From positions 1-34,403 of the forward strand of contig JAOZMY010000015.1 in assembly GCA_029934085.1 (NCBI GenBank): a stretch of DNA of 34,403 bases, written 5' to 3'. Each line of letters starts with the position of its first letter. The first letter of the stretch is position 1. The DNA is from a bacterium. Its GTDB lineage: Bacteria > Desulfobacterota > S145-22. The notes beneath the pieces are model-generated. The model ran no database searches. It was not told where the DNA came from and saw only the letters and a program-made list of their open reading frames with translations. Positions 17,837 to 26,694 of this stretch are shown piece after piece. The translations under genes and the position numbers were made by a program.

Positions 17837-18832
17837 TTACCGCGTTAAAGACTTTCCCTGTCCCGGCGTTGACAACGATGGCAGATCCGAGCCATGAATC
17901 TGGCTGTGGCACTGGGTGCATCGTGTTCCCATAACCATCTTCACGCTGTGTCGCTCGGGAGAAACTTTATTCAAGCCTGTCCCCGGCTGTTTTGTCGTGA
18001 AAACAGAGTGGAAATGGAGATGGTGACACTGGAGGCACAGGAACGGTTCGTTCTGTTTCAGCAAGTTATCCGCGACGGTCCCGTGGGGATCGTGGCAGAT
18101 CGTGCAGTCTTCTACCACCGGCGCGTGCTCAAAGGTAAAAGGACCCTGTTTGTCCGCATGGCATTTCCAGCAAAGATCGTTGATCCGCTCTTCCGTCTTC
18201 AAGTTGTGCAAGCTGCTCCCATGGTTTTCATGGCAGTCTGAGCACTTCATCTTTCCTTCACGTACCGGATGGTGAGAGGGATAACTCTCTTTCGCTCGAA
18301 TATCCGCGTGGCACTGATAACAGAGTTCAGGCTCCGCCATCTTCAGCGTTCCCTTGGCCGGATCCTGGTGAACTTTGTGACAATCAACACAGGTCACGTC
18401 ATTGAGGGCATGCTCGTTGCCGCGCCAGTCCATCGTTGCATCGTCGGTATGGCACTGCAGACAGATGGCCGAGGCCTCGCCGGGCGTAATGGCCCCTTCG
18501 TCGCCCACATTGGTGAAGCGGATGATTTTGGAAGTGTCTCCATCATTTTCAATATGGACACTCCCCGGACCGTGACAGGATTCACACCCCGCCTTTCCCC
18601 TCACCTCATAGTCGGCGATCCTGCCATGAATGGTCCCCCTGAAGGACTTAACCTCATCCTCATGACAGTCGGCACAGGAATCGCTTCCCTCATACGTTGC
18701 ACCTTTGATTGCCACAGGCATCTTAATCATCGCCTTGCTCTTCCCCTTTGTAGAGGCGCAAGTCCCCATGACCATCGCCACCGATACAATCAGGGCAAGC
18801 ATCATGAGGGTCTGAATCGTACTTCGCTTCAT
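17837..18832 (-). CDS. periplasmic decaheme c-type cytochrome, DmsE/MtrA type
   Basis: This is an exported electron-transfer protein with exactly ten CxxCH heme c sites in order: CADCH, CESCH, CLQCH, CVDCH, CYQCH, CSDCH, CWKCH, CTICH, CLQCH, CTQCH. The count, the 331-aa length, the spacing and the ending ...CHSQIHGSDLP match the MtrA/DmsE/PioA decaheme group that carries electrons through the periplasm into an outer-membrane barrel. The N-terminus MKRSTIQTLMMLALIVSVAMVMG is a signal sequence. Cys25 follows in MGTC, which is not a canonical lipobox, so a lipid anchor is uncertain. GAAGGAGGAA precedes the ATG. The MtrB/PioB-type gene follows 75 nt downstream on the same strand. No outer-surface cytochrome (MtrC-like) or inner-membrane quinol oxidase (CymA-like) is present in the window. 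Confidence 0.92.
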   Translation of the reverse strand: MKRSTIQTLMMLALIVSVAMVMGTCASTKGKSKAMIKMPVAIKGATYEGSDSCADCHEDEVKSFRGTIHGRIADYEVRGKAGCESCHGPGSVHIENDGDTSKIIRFTNVGDEGAITPGEASAICLQCHTDDATMDWRGNEHALNDVTCVDCHKVHQDPAKGTLKMAEPELCYQCHADIRAKESYPSHHPVREGKMKCSDCHENHGSSLHNLKTEERINDLCWKCHADKQGPFTFEHAPVVEDCTICHDPHGTVADNLLKQNEPFLCLQCHHLHFHSVFTTKQPGTGLNKVSPERHSVKMVMGTRCTQCHSQIHGSDLPSLSTPGQGKSLTR

Positions 18833-19044
18833 TGAGTTCCTCCTTCATTTCGCAATGACTAACACCTACTTTGAAATCCTGTAGCAACTACCTTCAAACT
18901 TCTACAAATTAATAAATTAGATTTCCCGTTCACCCCCTTTCTTTTTTCCAGATTTCCCGCCTTTATGGGCACGAAAACCACTTCTCTCACAAAGACAGGA
19001 TATTAAACGAATGCCAAAAATCATTTGAACCAGATTTGTCAATC

Positions 19045-19072
19045 ATTATAGTAAAATTTTTCACAAAAGCAA
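19045..19072 (-). promoter_or_regulatory. candidate promoter for the cytochrome/barrel operon
   Basis: On the - strand, TTGCTT and a perfect TATAAT are separated by 16 nt. The implied leader to the cytochrome ATG is about 200 nt, which is long. The call rests on the -10 match and the lack of a better candidate nearer the gene. Confidence 0.3.
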
Positions 19073-19212
19073 GTAATTTAATCAAATTATCCGATAAAAT
19101 TTCAATTTTAGATAGATGTTATCAATATAATAAATCGTTATGTTTACTGATATTGAAAGCGATCTTCCGTTCCCGGCTCTCTAATTCCCAGTATGTGTTT
19201 CGAAAGGGGGAC

Positions 19213-19236
19213 TTGACAAAACACCAATTCTATAAT
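19213..19236 (+). promoter_or_regulatory. promoter-like hexamers upstream of rpsT with short spacing
   Basis: TTGACA and TATAAT, both perfect consensus hexamers, are only 12 nt apart instead of about 17. They lie about 37 nt before the rpsT GTG. The TATAAT may be used with a poorly conserved -35, or the two hexamers may belong to different promoters. Confidence 0.4.
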
Positions 19237-19272
19237 AGAGGATAGCGCACCAACAAAAAAGGAGGGAATACG

Positions 19273-19542
19273 GTGGCAAATCATCCATCAGCTTGGAAGC
19301 GCATTCGTCAAAACGAAAAGCGCAGGCTTAGAAATAAATTTTACCGGACTCGCATGAAGACTTTTATCAAGAGGGTTCGTGAGGCGGTCAATGAAAAGGA
19401 CACGGAGCAGGCTGCGGTGCGCTTGCAGGAAGCCTCGCAAATCATCGCGAAAACCGCTTCAAAGGGGGTCATCCATAAGAGAACAGCCGCGAGAAAGATA
19501 TCACGTTTGACCCGTCAGGTTAATGCCTTAAGGGCCTCTTAA
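19273..19542 (+). CDS. rpsT: 30S ribosomal protein S20
   Basis: S20 is a primary 16S rRNA-binding protein of the small subunit. It is 89 aa, very basic and almost wholly alpha-helical. Its N-terminus is MANHPSAWKRIRQNEKRRLRN, its middle KTASKGVIHKRTAARKISRL, and it ends soon after. It starts with GTG, with AAAAAAGGAGGG upstream. It is a monocistronic + strand gene between divergent and convergent neighbours, with a promoter-like sequence before it and a strong terminator after it. In many bacteria S20 regulates its own translation; nothing in the leader here proves that. Confidence 0.97.
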   Translation: MANHPSAWKRIRQNEKRRLRNKFYRTRMKTFIKRVREAVNEKDTEQAAVRLQEASQIIAKTASKGVIHKRTAARKISRLTRQVNALRAS

Positions 19543-19564
19543 AAAATCTGTCCTGGAAGCATTA

Positions 19565-19605
19565 AAGCGCAATGGATCCAAACTCCATTGCGCTTGCTAT
19601 TTTTA
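19565..19605 (+). terminator. rho-independent terminator after rpsT
   Basis: AAGCGCAATGGA and TCCATTGCGCTT form a perfect 12-bp stem around a 7-nt loop, followed by GCTATTTTTA. It lies between rpsT and the convergent shikimate kinase gene, and may also act on the - strand. Confidence 0.85.
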
Positions 19606-19622
19606 CTCCCATATTTGCAAGT

Positions 19623-20186
19623 TCACCCAGCTACACGATTCTTTTCACTCCTCAATCCCTCGATGATTCTCTCGCATATTTCATCTACAGATAAACGCGT
19701 GCCTTCGATTATAATATCCGCATACCTCACATAGAGGGGGAAACGTTCCCGGTAGAGATCCTCAAAGCTCTGCTCCGGGTGTTTGGCAATACCCCTTTCG
19801 CCAAAATTCTTTATCCTCTTCCTCAACGTTTTCAAATCCACATTCAAAAAGACGATGACCCCGTTCGTCTTCAGGTGCGCCATTGCCGCACGGCTGTAAA
19901 CAGCGCTCCCGCCCGTGGAAACGACATAGCGGATCGGATCAAACGAAAGCAGAACCTTTTCCTCTATCTGCCGTAGGGTCAAGTAGCCATTATCATCAAC
20001 AATCTTCTGGAGAGAACGCCCCGTTACCTTCTCAATCAGGGCATCCGTATCGATATAGGCATAGCCCAGCATCCCGGCGAGACGCGCCCCAATGGTGCTT
20101 TTCCCGGAACCTGGCATTCCTATTAGCACAACATTTTTCCCCTGAACGCCATCAGGTTTTACGGCGTCGGAATCCTTCATCCCCAT
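19623..20186 (-). CDS. aroK: shikimate kinase
   Basis: This enzyme phosphorylates shikimate with ATP in the chorismate/aromatic amino acid pathway. The Walker A motif is GMPGSGKST at about residues 23-31. The metal and shikimate-binding DTD lies in YIDTDALIE, the substrate-binding diglycine in VVSTGGSAV, and the lid region around RGIAKHPEQ. The C-terminal FPLYVRYADIII is also typical. The length is 187 aa with a short N-terminal extension. Two ATGs compete (20186 and 20180) and neither has a clear ribosome site. It lies 18 nt downstream of holA and is the last gene of the - strand block. The symbol aroK is used by homology; aroL-type paralogues cannot be excluded. Confidence 0.9.
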   Translation of the reverse strand: MGMKDSDAVKPDGVQGKNVVLIGMPGSGKSTIGARLAGMLGYAYIDTDALIEKVTGRSLQKIVDDNGYLTLRQIEEKVLLSFDPIRYVVSTGGSAVYSRAAMAHLKTNGVIVFLNVDLKTLRKRIKNFGERGIAKHPEQSFEDLYRERFPLYVRYADIIIEGTRLSVDEICERIIEGLRSEKNRVAG

Positions 20187-20204
20187 CCCGCGCCCCCATA
20201 CCCC

Positions 20205-21278
20205 TCATGCGCGGCGTAGAGATTGTCCAGACAAGGCATATATAAGGCTTTCCATAATCTGGGAATCCGGTAGGCGGCTTCCCTTCAAACGTAGATCTGT
20301 CTCCCTCAAAAGGTCAAACGCCTTCACAATCTTCTCCCGTGAAAGCACCTTGGCGTGACGCATTACCTTCTGGGTCACGAACCTGGAGGGATGTATCCGA
20401 ACGTTTTTTCCCGCGTCCCCCAGCTCCTTCAGACGCTGGGCCTTGACCATCAATCGATAGTGCCACAGGATAAGCGAGAGGATTCTCAAGGGATGTTCCC
20501 CCGTTCCCATGATTTCCCGCAAGATCTCAATCGCCACAGCGGATTTTCCCGAGGCGACGGCGTCGAGCAAGGCAAAGGCATCCCTCGAAAATTCTCCCGG
20601 GGAAATAATGGTCAGATCGTCCTCGTGGAGTTCCCTGCGCGCCCCGGAAAAAAGGGCGACTTTTTCCATCTCGCTGGAGAGTCTCTGGGCATCGCCACCA
20701 CAAATTTCAACGAATTGCTCGATCCAGGAATTCGAAGCCACCTTGCCAAGCTCTTTCAGTCTCTCCCTCACAAACAGAAAAATGTCCCTCCCCTTCAAAC
20801 CCATACAGGGAACCAGGATGGTATCTTCAGGAAAAGCACGGGTAAATGAGTGGTTTTTCTTTATCTCCAGGGCGGAAGAAATGAGAAGAAGGGTATTTCG
20901 CGAGGGGTGACGGAAGTATCTCATCAAGCTCTCTTCGATCGGTGTTAAACCTTTGTTGCCCCCATCCTTTGCTTTCTCGCCCTTTTTAACGGCTGTGGCA
21001 GCCAATTCAAAACGCCGGAGGACCATTATCTTTCTGGGAAGGCCAAACGGTATCGTCTTCAAGGCGCCAAGGAGGTGGGAGGGGTCCACTTCAGGGGCCT
21101 CATAATCAGCCAGGCCAAAGACACGATCCTTCTCATTGGGAAGATAGATATCAATAACCTCAGAGATCAGATGATTTCGGGTATAGGCGTCTGGGCCATA
21201 GAAAAAAACGACCGAGGGAAAGCTCTCCCCGTCTGTCAAATATGACAAAAGCTGATCTGGGCGTTTTTCACGAACCAT
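20205..21278 (-). CDS. holA: DNA polymerase III delta subunit
   Basis: HolA is the clamp-loader subunit that opens the beta sliding clamp. The N-terminal domain contains VVFFYGPDAYTRNHLI, where the usual P-loop is degenerate, as expected for delta. KTIPFGLPRKIMVLRRFE and the LLISSALEIKK segment follow. The C-terminal oligomerisation domain has ILREIMGTGEHPLRILSLILWHYRLMVKAQ. The start chosen is the ATG at 21278, giving 357 aa, with AGGTG 6 nt upstream. The ORF-track start is a GTG three codons earlier without a ribosome site. A terminator-like hairpin sits immediately upstream, so expression relative to lptE may be reduced. Confidence 0.9.
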   Translation of the reverse strand: MVREKRPDQLLSYLTDGESFPSVVFFYGPDAYTRNHLISEVIDIYLPNEKDRVFGLADYEAPEVDPSHLLGALKTIPFGLPRKIMVLRRFELAATAVKKGEKAKDGGNKGLTPIEESLMRYFRHPSRNTLLLISSALEIKKNHSFTRAFPEDTILVPCMGLKGRDIFLFVRERLKELGKVASNSWIEQFVEICGGDAQRLSSEMEKVALFSGARRELHEDDLTIISPGEFSRDAFALLDAVASGKSAVAIEILREIMGTGEHPLRILSLILWHYRLMVKAQRLKELGDAGKNVRIHPSRFVTQKVMRHAKVLSREKIVKAFDLLRETDLRLKGSRLPDSQIMESLIYALSGQSLRRA

Positions 21279-21288
21279 CTTTTTCACC

Positions 21289-21321
21289 TAAAAAGGGGAT
21301 TCCTCATCTCTGGGAATCCCC
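21289..21321 (-). terminator. terminator-like hairpin between lptE and holA
   Basis: Read on the - strand, GGGGATTCC and GGAATCCCC form a perfect 9-bp stem around a short loop, followed by TTTTT. It ends about 10 nt before the holA ATG, directly abutting its ribosome site. It may end the lptE transcript or act as a partial attenuator. Confidence 0.75.
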
Positions 21322-21376
21322 TCTCCTACCCAAATAGCGTTACGTCCCACACCTATGGGTTGCCATAGCTCCTGTG

Positions 21377-21901
21377 TTAAAAATTCTCGAGCATACGATC
21401 ATGGATGATTTCTGCCATAAATTTCGCAAGCCGGCGGATGGCCTTTTCCTTGTTTGCCTCGTTCTCGATGGTGTTGGTCGAGGCATCGTAATCCTCAAAT
21501 TCCGACAGGTGCTTGGCCCGCCAGATGACCTCCTTGGTCTTCGCACGCACGAGGGACACCTCCGCCACAATCCTGACTCGGTACTGGGAAACCTTTCCGC
21601 CGCCGGAGTATGTCAGCGTTTCGTTGTGATATTCCTTCAGTACCCCGTAGATAACGGCATCCGCCTTGTCCACATCCGTAATTTTGAACTCTTTGCTTCT
21701 GACAAACTGGGCAATCAAGGCATTGGTGAAAAGGTTCTCAATGTTGGTTTCCGTGGTATCGTTCTTAAAGATGGGGATACTGATACTTTTGATGTCCTCG
21801 GGAAGATTGTTCGTCTTTCCCTTAAAGTGGTAACCACATCCCACGAGGAACGCTATCAAAAAAACAACGCCCAATCCCCTTAGCAGAAAACGATTACGCA
21901 T
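21377..21901 (-). CDS. lptE: LPS assembly lipoprotein LptE
   Basis: LptE is the outer-membrane lipoprotein that plugs the LptD barrel and helps place LPS on the cell surface. The signal peptide MRNRFLLRGLGVVFLIAFLVGC ends in a canonical lipobox (LVGC) and is followed by GYHFKG, the LptE/RlpB hallmark. Further family features are LPEDIKSISIPIFKNDT, VYGVLKEYHNETL-type strands and YRVRIVAEVSLV. It is 174 aa, normal for the family. AAGGAGAGGG lies before the ATG. It is placed between leuS and holA, the same order known from many proteobacteria. Confidence 0.9.
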   Translation of the reverse strand: MRNRFLLRGLGVVFLIAFLVGCGYHFKGKTNNLPEDIKSISIPIFKNDTTETNIENLFTNALIAQFVRSKEFKITDVDKADAVIYGVLKEYHNETLTYSGGGKVSQYRVRIVAEVSLVRAKTKEVIWRAKHLSEFEDYDASTNTIENEANKEKAIRRLAKFMAEIIHDRMLENF

Positions 21902-21978
21902 AGACCCTCTCCTTTTATGGGTTCACCTTCTCCTACCATATGGCACCCTGAATGACAAGGCAGACAGATTCCCATGAC

Positions 21979-24444
21979 TCAACCCACCACGATATTGAGG
22001 AGCTTTTTCGGAACATAGATGACCTTTCGGATCGTCTTGCCATCCAGATACTTCTTTACTTTCTCCTGGGCCATCGCCGTCTCTTTCACCTGCTCCTCCT
22101 GAACGTCCGCCGGCAGCGTCAGCCGGTCCCTCAGCTTTCCGTTGACCTGCACCACGATAGTGATTTCTTCTTCTTTGGCCGCCTCTGGGTCGTATCCCGG
22201 CCAGGGTTCGTTCAGAAGATAGGTGTCATTTCCCGTCTGATGCCATAGCTCCTCTGTAATATGAGGGACAAAAGGTGAAAGTAAGAGAAGGATCGCCCTA
22301 ACCGCCTCCTGAAAGGCTCCCTTTGTCTCCTCTTTCAGCGGAAGGACCCCATAAACGGCGTTGGTCAGCTCCATTACGGCACTGATGGCTGTATTGAAAT
22401 GGTATCGATCGATATCCTCCGTCACCTTCTTAATCGTTTGATGGGTTTTCCTATGGAGATCTTGCGAGACGCGATCATCCCCCACCTTGGCCGAAGGCCC
22501 CCTCAGTATTTCAAGATTCTCCACGATGAGGCGCCAGACACGATTCAGAAAGCGGTAGCTCCCCTCCACGCCCTGATCGCTCCAATCCAGGTCCCGTTCC
22601 GGTGGCGCGGCGAAAAGGCTGAAGAGACGCGCCGTGTCTGCTCCGTACTTCTCGATCAGATAGTTGGGGTCCACCACATTACCCTTAGACTTGGACATCT
22701 TGGCCCCGTCCTTGATGACCATCCCCTGCGTCAGGAGATTAGTAAAAGGCTCGTCAAAATCGACCAGGCCGAAGTCCCGAAGGACCTTGGTATAAAATCG
22801 GGAATAGAGAAGATGCAGAATGGCGTGCTCGATCCCCCCGATATATTGATCGACGGGCAGCCAATACCTCACCGCCTCCGGGTCAAACATCCCCTTGTCG
22901 TAGCGGGGTGAGGCATAGCGCTCATAGTACCAGGAGGACTCCACGAAGGTATCCATGGTATCCGTCTCACGCCGCGCCTTCTTCCCGCACTTGGGACAGG
23001 TAACTTCGTAGAATTCAGGGGACTTAGGAAGCGGTGACTGCCCTTCCTTTCCCACCTCTAAATCAAGCGGAAGGACCACGGGTAGATCCTCTTCAGGCAC
23101 GGGAACAATGCCACAATCCTCACAATAGATGATGGGGATGGGCGCCCCCCAGTACCGCTGGCGTGAGATTCCCCAATCCCGGAGTCGGTATTGGACGGTC
23201 CGTTTCCCGATCCCCTTTTCCTCCAGGTAGTCAGCGATCTTCTCCATGGCCTCCCGGTTTGGGAGCCCGCTGAAGGGTCCGGAATTTACGAGAACCCCGT
23301 CCTCTGTATAAGCCTCGGTCATCGTTTTAGGATCAAGTTCCTCCCCCTCTGGCTGAATCACCACCACGAGAGGTAAATCATATTTCTTCGCGAACTCGAA
23401 ATCGCGCTGGTCGTGGGTCGGAACCGCCATAACCGCCCCGGTCCCATATTCCATCAAAACGAAGTTAGCCACGTAGATGGGCATGTCCCATCCCGTCAGG
23501 GGATTGACACAATAGGCCCCTGTAAAGATTCCCTCCTTTTCCAGGTCCTCGGAAGACCGAACGATCTTGTCCTGTTTTTTCGTCCGTTCCACGAACTCCC
23601 GCACCGCCTCGTACTGAGGTGTCCCCTCCGCCAGTTCCAGCGCGAGGGGGTGCTCCGGCGCCAGGCTCATGAAGGTCGCGCCAAACAGGGTATCCTGACG
23701 AGTCGTGAATACACGAATGGCATCCTCCCGCCCCTTGATGGGGAAGTCTACTTCCACCCCAAAGCTCTTGCCGATCCAGTTCTTTTGCATGGTCAGGACC
23801 CGCTCGGGCCATCCAGGAAGCTTGTCGCAGTATTCCAACAGTTCATCGGCGTAGGCGGTAATCTTGAAGAACCACTGATCCAGCTCCTTGGGTGTAACTT
23901 CCTGATGACAACGCCAGCATTTACCCGCCTCCACCTGTTCATTGGCCAGAACCGTTTGGCAGGTCTCACACCAATTTACCGTCGATTTCTTCTTGTATGC
24001 CAATCCTTTTTCATACATCTTGAGGAAGATGAGTTGCTCCCAACGATAATACTCCGGCTCGCAGGTGGCCAACTCCCGATCCCAGTCGTAACTGAACCCC
24101 ATCCGTTTCAACTGCGCCCGCATGGCATCGATATTGTGATGCGTCCATACATTCGGGTGAACCCCATGCTGGATGGCTGCGTTCTCCGCCGGCATGCCGA
24201 AGGCATCCCATCCCATGGGATGAAGGACATTCAGCCCCCGCATCCTCAGGAAACGGGCCACCACATCTCCGATGGAGTAGTTCCGAACGTGACCCATGTG
24301 GATATTTCCGGAAGGGTAAGGAAACATCTCCAGAAGATAGAATTTTTCCTTTGAGGGGTCTTCCGTTACACGAAACAGCTTGTCTTCTTCCCAGCGCTCT
24401 TGCCAGGCAGGTTCGATCTCCTCCGGTGCGTATTTAGGAATCAT
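21979..24444 (-). CDS. leuS: leucyl-tRNA synthetase
   Basis: This class I aminoacyl-tRNA synthetase charges tRNA-Leu. The catalytic HIGH motif appears as HMGH in [20 protein letters not shown] (about residues 41-60), and the KMSKS motif is intact in [14 protein letters not shown]. Zinc-binding cysteine pairs are visible in [15 protein letters not shown] and in CEDCGIV and CPKCGKK. The CP1 editing domain contains [12 protein letters not shown] and [14 protein letters not shown]. The anticodon domain and C-terminal domain end in [11 protein letters not shown]. At 821 aa it is full length. AGGAG lies 7 nt before the ATG, and the argG stop is only 4 nt upstream, so the two are probably co-transcribed. 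Confidence 0.98.
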   Translation of the reverse strand: MIPKYAPEEIEPAWQERWEEDKLFRVTEDPSKEKFYLLEMFPYPSGNIHMGHVRNYSIGDVVARFLRMRGLNVLHPMGWDAFGMPAENAAIQHGVHPNVWTHHNIDAMRAQLKRMGFSYDWDRELATCEPEYYRWEQLIFLKMYEKGLAYKKKSTVNWCETCQTVLANEQVEAGKCWRCHQEVTPKELDQWFFKITAYADELLEYCDKLPGWPERVLTMQKNWIGKSFGVEVDFPIKGREDAIRVFTTRQDTLFGATFMSLAPEHPLALELAEGTPQYEAVREFVERTKKQDKIVRSSEDLEKEGIFTGAYCVNPLTGWDMPIYVANFVLMEYGTGAVMAVPTHDQRDFEFAKKYDLPLVVVIQPEGEELDPKTMTEAYTEDGVLVNSGPFSGLPNREAMEKIADYLEEKGIGKRTVQYRLRDWGISRQRYWGAPIPIIYCEDCGIVPVPEEDLPVVLPLDLEVGKEGQSPLPKSPEFYEVTCPKCGKKARRETDTMDTFVESSWYYERYASPRYDKGMFDPEAVRYWLPVDQYIGGIEHAILHLLYSRFYTKVLRDFGLVDFDEPFTNLLTQGMVIKDGAKMSKSKGNVVDPNYLIEKYGADTARLFSLFAAPPERDLDWSDQGVEGSYRFLNRVWRLIVENLEILRGPSAKVGDDRVSQDLHRKTHQTIKKVTEDIDRYHFNTAISAVMELTNAVYGVLPLKEETKGAFQEAVRAILLLLSPFVPHITEELWHQTGNDTYLLNEPWPGYDPEAAKEEEITIVVQVNGKLRDRLTLPADVQEEQVKETAMAQEKVKKYLDGKTIRKVIYVPKKLLNIVVG

Positions 24445-24448
24445 TGTG

Positions 24449-25666
24449 TCACTCCTGCGTCCTCTTTTCCTCCATGAGCCTGCGAATCCTCAGCCGCAGT
24501 GAATTCAGGCGTATGAATCCCTCTGCGTCACTCTGCCGATAGACTTCATCCGCTTCGAAGGTGGCGAAGTCCTCACTGTAAAGGGAATGGGGTGAGCGGC
24601 GCCCTACTACCATACAATTACCTTTGTAGAGCTTCAGCCGGACGTCACCCGTCACATTTTTCTGGGTCTCTTTTATCGTCTTCCAAAGGACATCCATCTC
24701 CGGGGAATACCAGTAACCATAATAGATCAGTTCGGCGATTTTCGGCATGAGCTTGTCTTTGAGGTGCATGACTTCCCGGTCCAACGTGATGGATTCCATG
24801 GCGCGATGGGCGATGTGCAATACCGTCCCGCCCGGCGTCTCATATACGCCGCGGGACTTCATGCCTACGTAGCGGTTTTCCACCATATCCACGCGCCCAA
24901 TCCCATTCTCTCCGGCAATTTTGTTAAGGGCCCCTAAGAGCGTTGCCGGAGACATGTTCTCCCCGTCGATCGCAACAGGGATACCGTCCTCGAAGGAAAT
25001 CATGAGGTAGCGGGGTGTATCCGGTGCTTTCTCCGGTGCAACGCTCATGACAAACATGTCCTCCGGGGGCTCGTTCCAGGGATCTTCCAGGATGCCCCCC
25101 TCGAAACTGATGTGCAACAGGTTTCGGTCGCTGCTGTAAGGCTTTTCCTTGGTCACTGGCACGGGGATCCCCCGGTCCTTGGCGTAGGCGATGAGGTCAC
25201 TCCGGGAACGGAACGACCATTGCCGCCACGGCGCAATGACTTTTATGTTGGGATCGAGACTCAGATAGGTCAGCTCAAACCGGACCTGGTCATTTCCCTT
25301 ACCCGTCGCCCCATGCGCCACGGCGTCGGCGCCTTCTTGATGGGCAATCTCGATCTGTCGTTTTGCGATAAGGGGACGGGCGATAGAGGTGCCCAGCAGA
25401 TAATTTCCCTCGTAGATGGCCCCCGCCTGAATGGCGGGGAAAACAAAGTCCCGAACAAATTCTTCCCTCAAGTCATCGATGTAAACCTTGCTGGCGCCGG
25501 TTTTCTTCGCCTTCTCCTCCACGGGGGCTAATTCCTCCCCCTGACCCAGGTCGGCGGCGAAGGCAATGACCTCACAATCGTAGGTTTCCCCTAACCATTT
25601 CAGGATGATGGAGGTATCCAACCCTCCCGAATAGGCGAGAACGACTTTCTTGATTTTCTCAGACAT
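24449..25666 (-). CDS. argG: argininosuccinate synthase
   Basis: ArgG joins citrulline and aspartate with ATP to make argininosuccinate. The N-type ATP pyrophosphatase loop is [14 protein letters not shown] near the N-terminus. The segment [20 protein letters not shown] binds citrulline and aspartate. Further conserved parts are [26 protein letters not shown] and [20 protein letters not shown]. It is 405 aa. A 122-nt gap with no recognised terminator separates it from argF upstream. argH, the next enzyme of the pathway, is not in the window; leuS follows instead. Confidence 0.98.
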   Translation of the reverse strand: MSEKIKKVVLAYSGGLDTSIILKWLGETYDCEVIAFAADLGQGEELAPVEEKAKKTGASKVYIDDLREEFVRDFVFPAIQAGAIYEGNYLLGTSIARPLIAKRQIEIAHQEGADAVAHGATGKGNDQVRFELTYLSLDPNIKVIAPWRQWSFRSRSDLIAYAKDRGIPVPVTKEKPYSSDRNLLHISFEGGILEDPWNEPPEDMFVMSVAPEKAPDTPRYLMISFEDGIPVAIDGENMSPATLLGALNKIAGENGIGRVDMVENRYVGMKSRGVYETPGGTVLHIAHRAMESITLDREVMHLKDKLMPKIAELIYYGYWYSPEMDVLWKTIKETQKNVTGDVRLKLYKGNCMVVGRRSPHSLYSEDFATFEADEVYRQSDAEGFIRLNSLRLRIRRLMEEKRTQE

Positions 25667-25788
25667 AATACTTCCCCTTCTATTTAGTGAAAAGTGAAAG
25701 GTTCATTCCAAAACCTTATCCAACTTCAAATTCAAAATTTCCACCCCTGACAAAACATAGTATCACGGCTATCTCCGTAATGATCTTT

Positions 25789-26694
25789 TTAGTGGAGTAA
25801 TAGAAAAGCGAGAATCGCCTTCTGGGCGTGGAGACGATTTTCCGCCTGGTCGAACACGATGGACTGGGGTCCGTCAATCACCTCTGCCGCCACCTCTTGA
25901 CCCCGGTGTGCGGGAAGGCAATGCATGAAAACTGCGTCTTCCTTGGCCCGAGACATCAACTCAGATGTAACCTGATAACCCTCAAAATCCCTCAAACGTT
26001 TCTGAGCCTCTTCCTCCTGACCCATACTGGCCCACACATCCGTGTAAACCACGTCTGCACCGGCTACGGCCTCCAAAGGATCGTGAAAAAGCTTTACCCG
26101 CTCAGGAGGGACCTTCGCCAAAAACTCAGGATCAGGTTCATACCCCTTGGGGCATCCGAGTCGCAGGGAAAAATCGAGGCGACCCGCCGCCAGGATCCAG
26201 GAATGGGCCACGTTGTTTCCATCACCCACATAGGCAACCGTCATTCCCTCGACACTCCCCTTCTGCTCATAAATGGTCAAAAGGTCCGAAAGAATCTGGC
26301 AGGGGTGAGTGGCATCCGTCAGGCCGTTGATGACGGGAACCGTTGATGCCTTCGCCAGTGTCTCTACGGCCTGATGGCTGTAGGCGCGGATCATGATCCC
26401 ATCCACATACCGCGAGAGAACCCGTGACGTATCCTCCACGGTTTCACCGCGTCCCAGCTGCATTTCCCCTGCATGTAAAACGACAGGTGTGGCACCCAAC
26501 TGGGCAATGCCCACCTCGAAGGAGACCCTCGTCCGGGTAGAGGGCTTCTCAAAGACCATGGCAATGGTCCTCCCCTCGAGGAAACGATGGGAAATCCCCC
26601 GTTTCTGGAGGTCTTTCAGTCGCTCTCCTTCCTTGACGATATATAAAATCTCCTCCCGCGTGAGGTCCAGAAGAGTCAATAAATCACGTTTCAT
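25789..26694 (-). CDS. argF: ornithine carbamoyltransferase
   Basis: ArgF makes citrulline from ornithine and carbamoyl phosphate. The carbamoyl phosphate loop KPSTRTRVSFEVG, the RVLSRYVDGIMIR segment and HPCQILSDLLTI are all conserved. The ornithine-specific SMG loop (DVWASMGQE) and the catalytic HCLPAHRG near the C-terminus separate it from aspartate and putrescine transcarbamoylases. It is 301 aa. Its ATG overlaps the argD stop by 4 nt, so it is translated as part of the argBDF series. Confidence 0.97.
   Translation of the reverse strand: MKRDLLTLLDLTREEILYIVKEGERLKDLQKRGISHRFLEGRTIAMVFEKPSTRTRVSFEVGIAQLGATPVVLHAGEMQLGRGETVEDTSRVLSRYVDGIMIRAYSHQAVETLAKASTVPVINGLTDATHPCQILSDLLTIYEQKGSVEGMTVAYVGDGNNVAHSWILAAGRLDFSLRLGCPKGYEPDPEFLAKVPPERVKLFHDPLEAVAGADVVYTDVWASMGQEEEAQKRLRDFEGYQVTSELMSRAKEDAVFMHCLPAHRGQEVAAEVIDGPQSIVFDQAENRLHAQKAILAFLLLH

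Larger units (their letters stand above)
18833..19272. other. AT-rich divergent intergenic region between the cytochrome gene and rpsT
   Basis: About 440 nt without a convincing gene. The stretch 19030-19150 is clearly more AT-rich than the surroundings. The region holds the cytochrome ribosome site at its left end, candidate promoters for both directions, and the rpsT leader. The 69-aa ORF at 19036-19245 has no ribosome site, a low-complexity composition and overlaps promoter sequence, so it is not called. No tRNA, riboswitch or FNR-type palindrome was recognised. Confidence 0.5.

Noticed and set aside
19036-19245. 69-aa plus-strand ORF upstream of rpsT
   Set aside because: It lies in AT-rich promoter sequence, has no ribosome site, and runs through the TTGACA/TATAAT region.
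23413-24354. 313-aa plus-strand ORF
   Set aside because: It is antisense to leuS, whose motifs are fully intact on the other strand.
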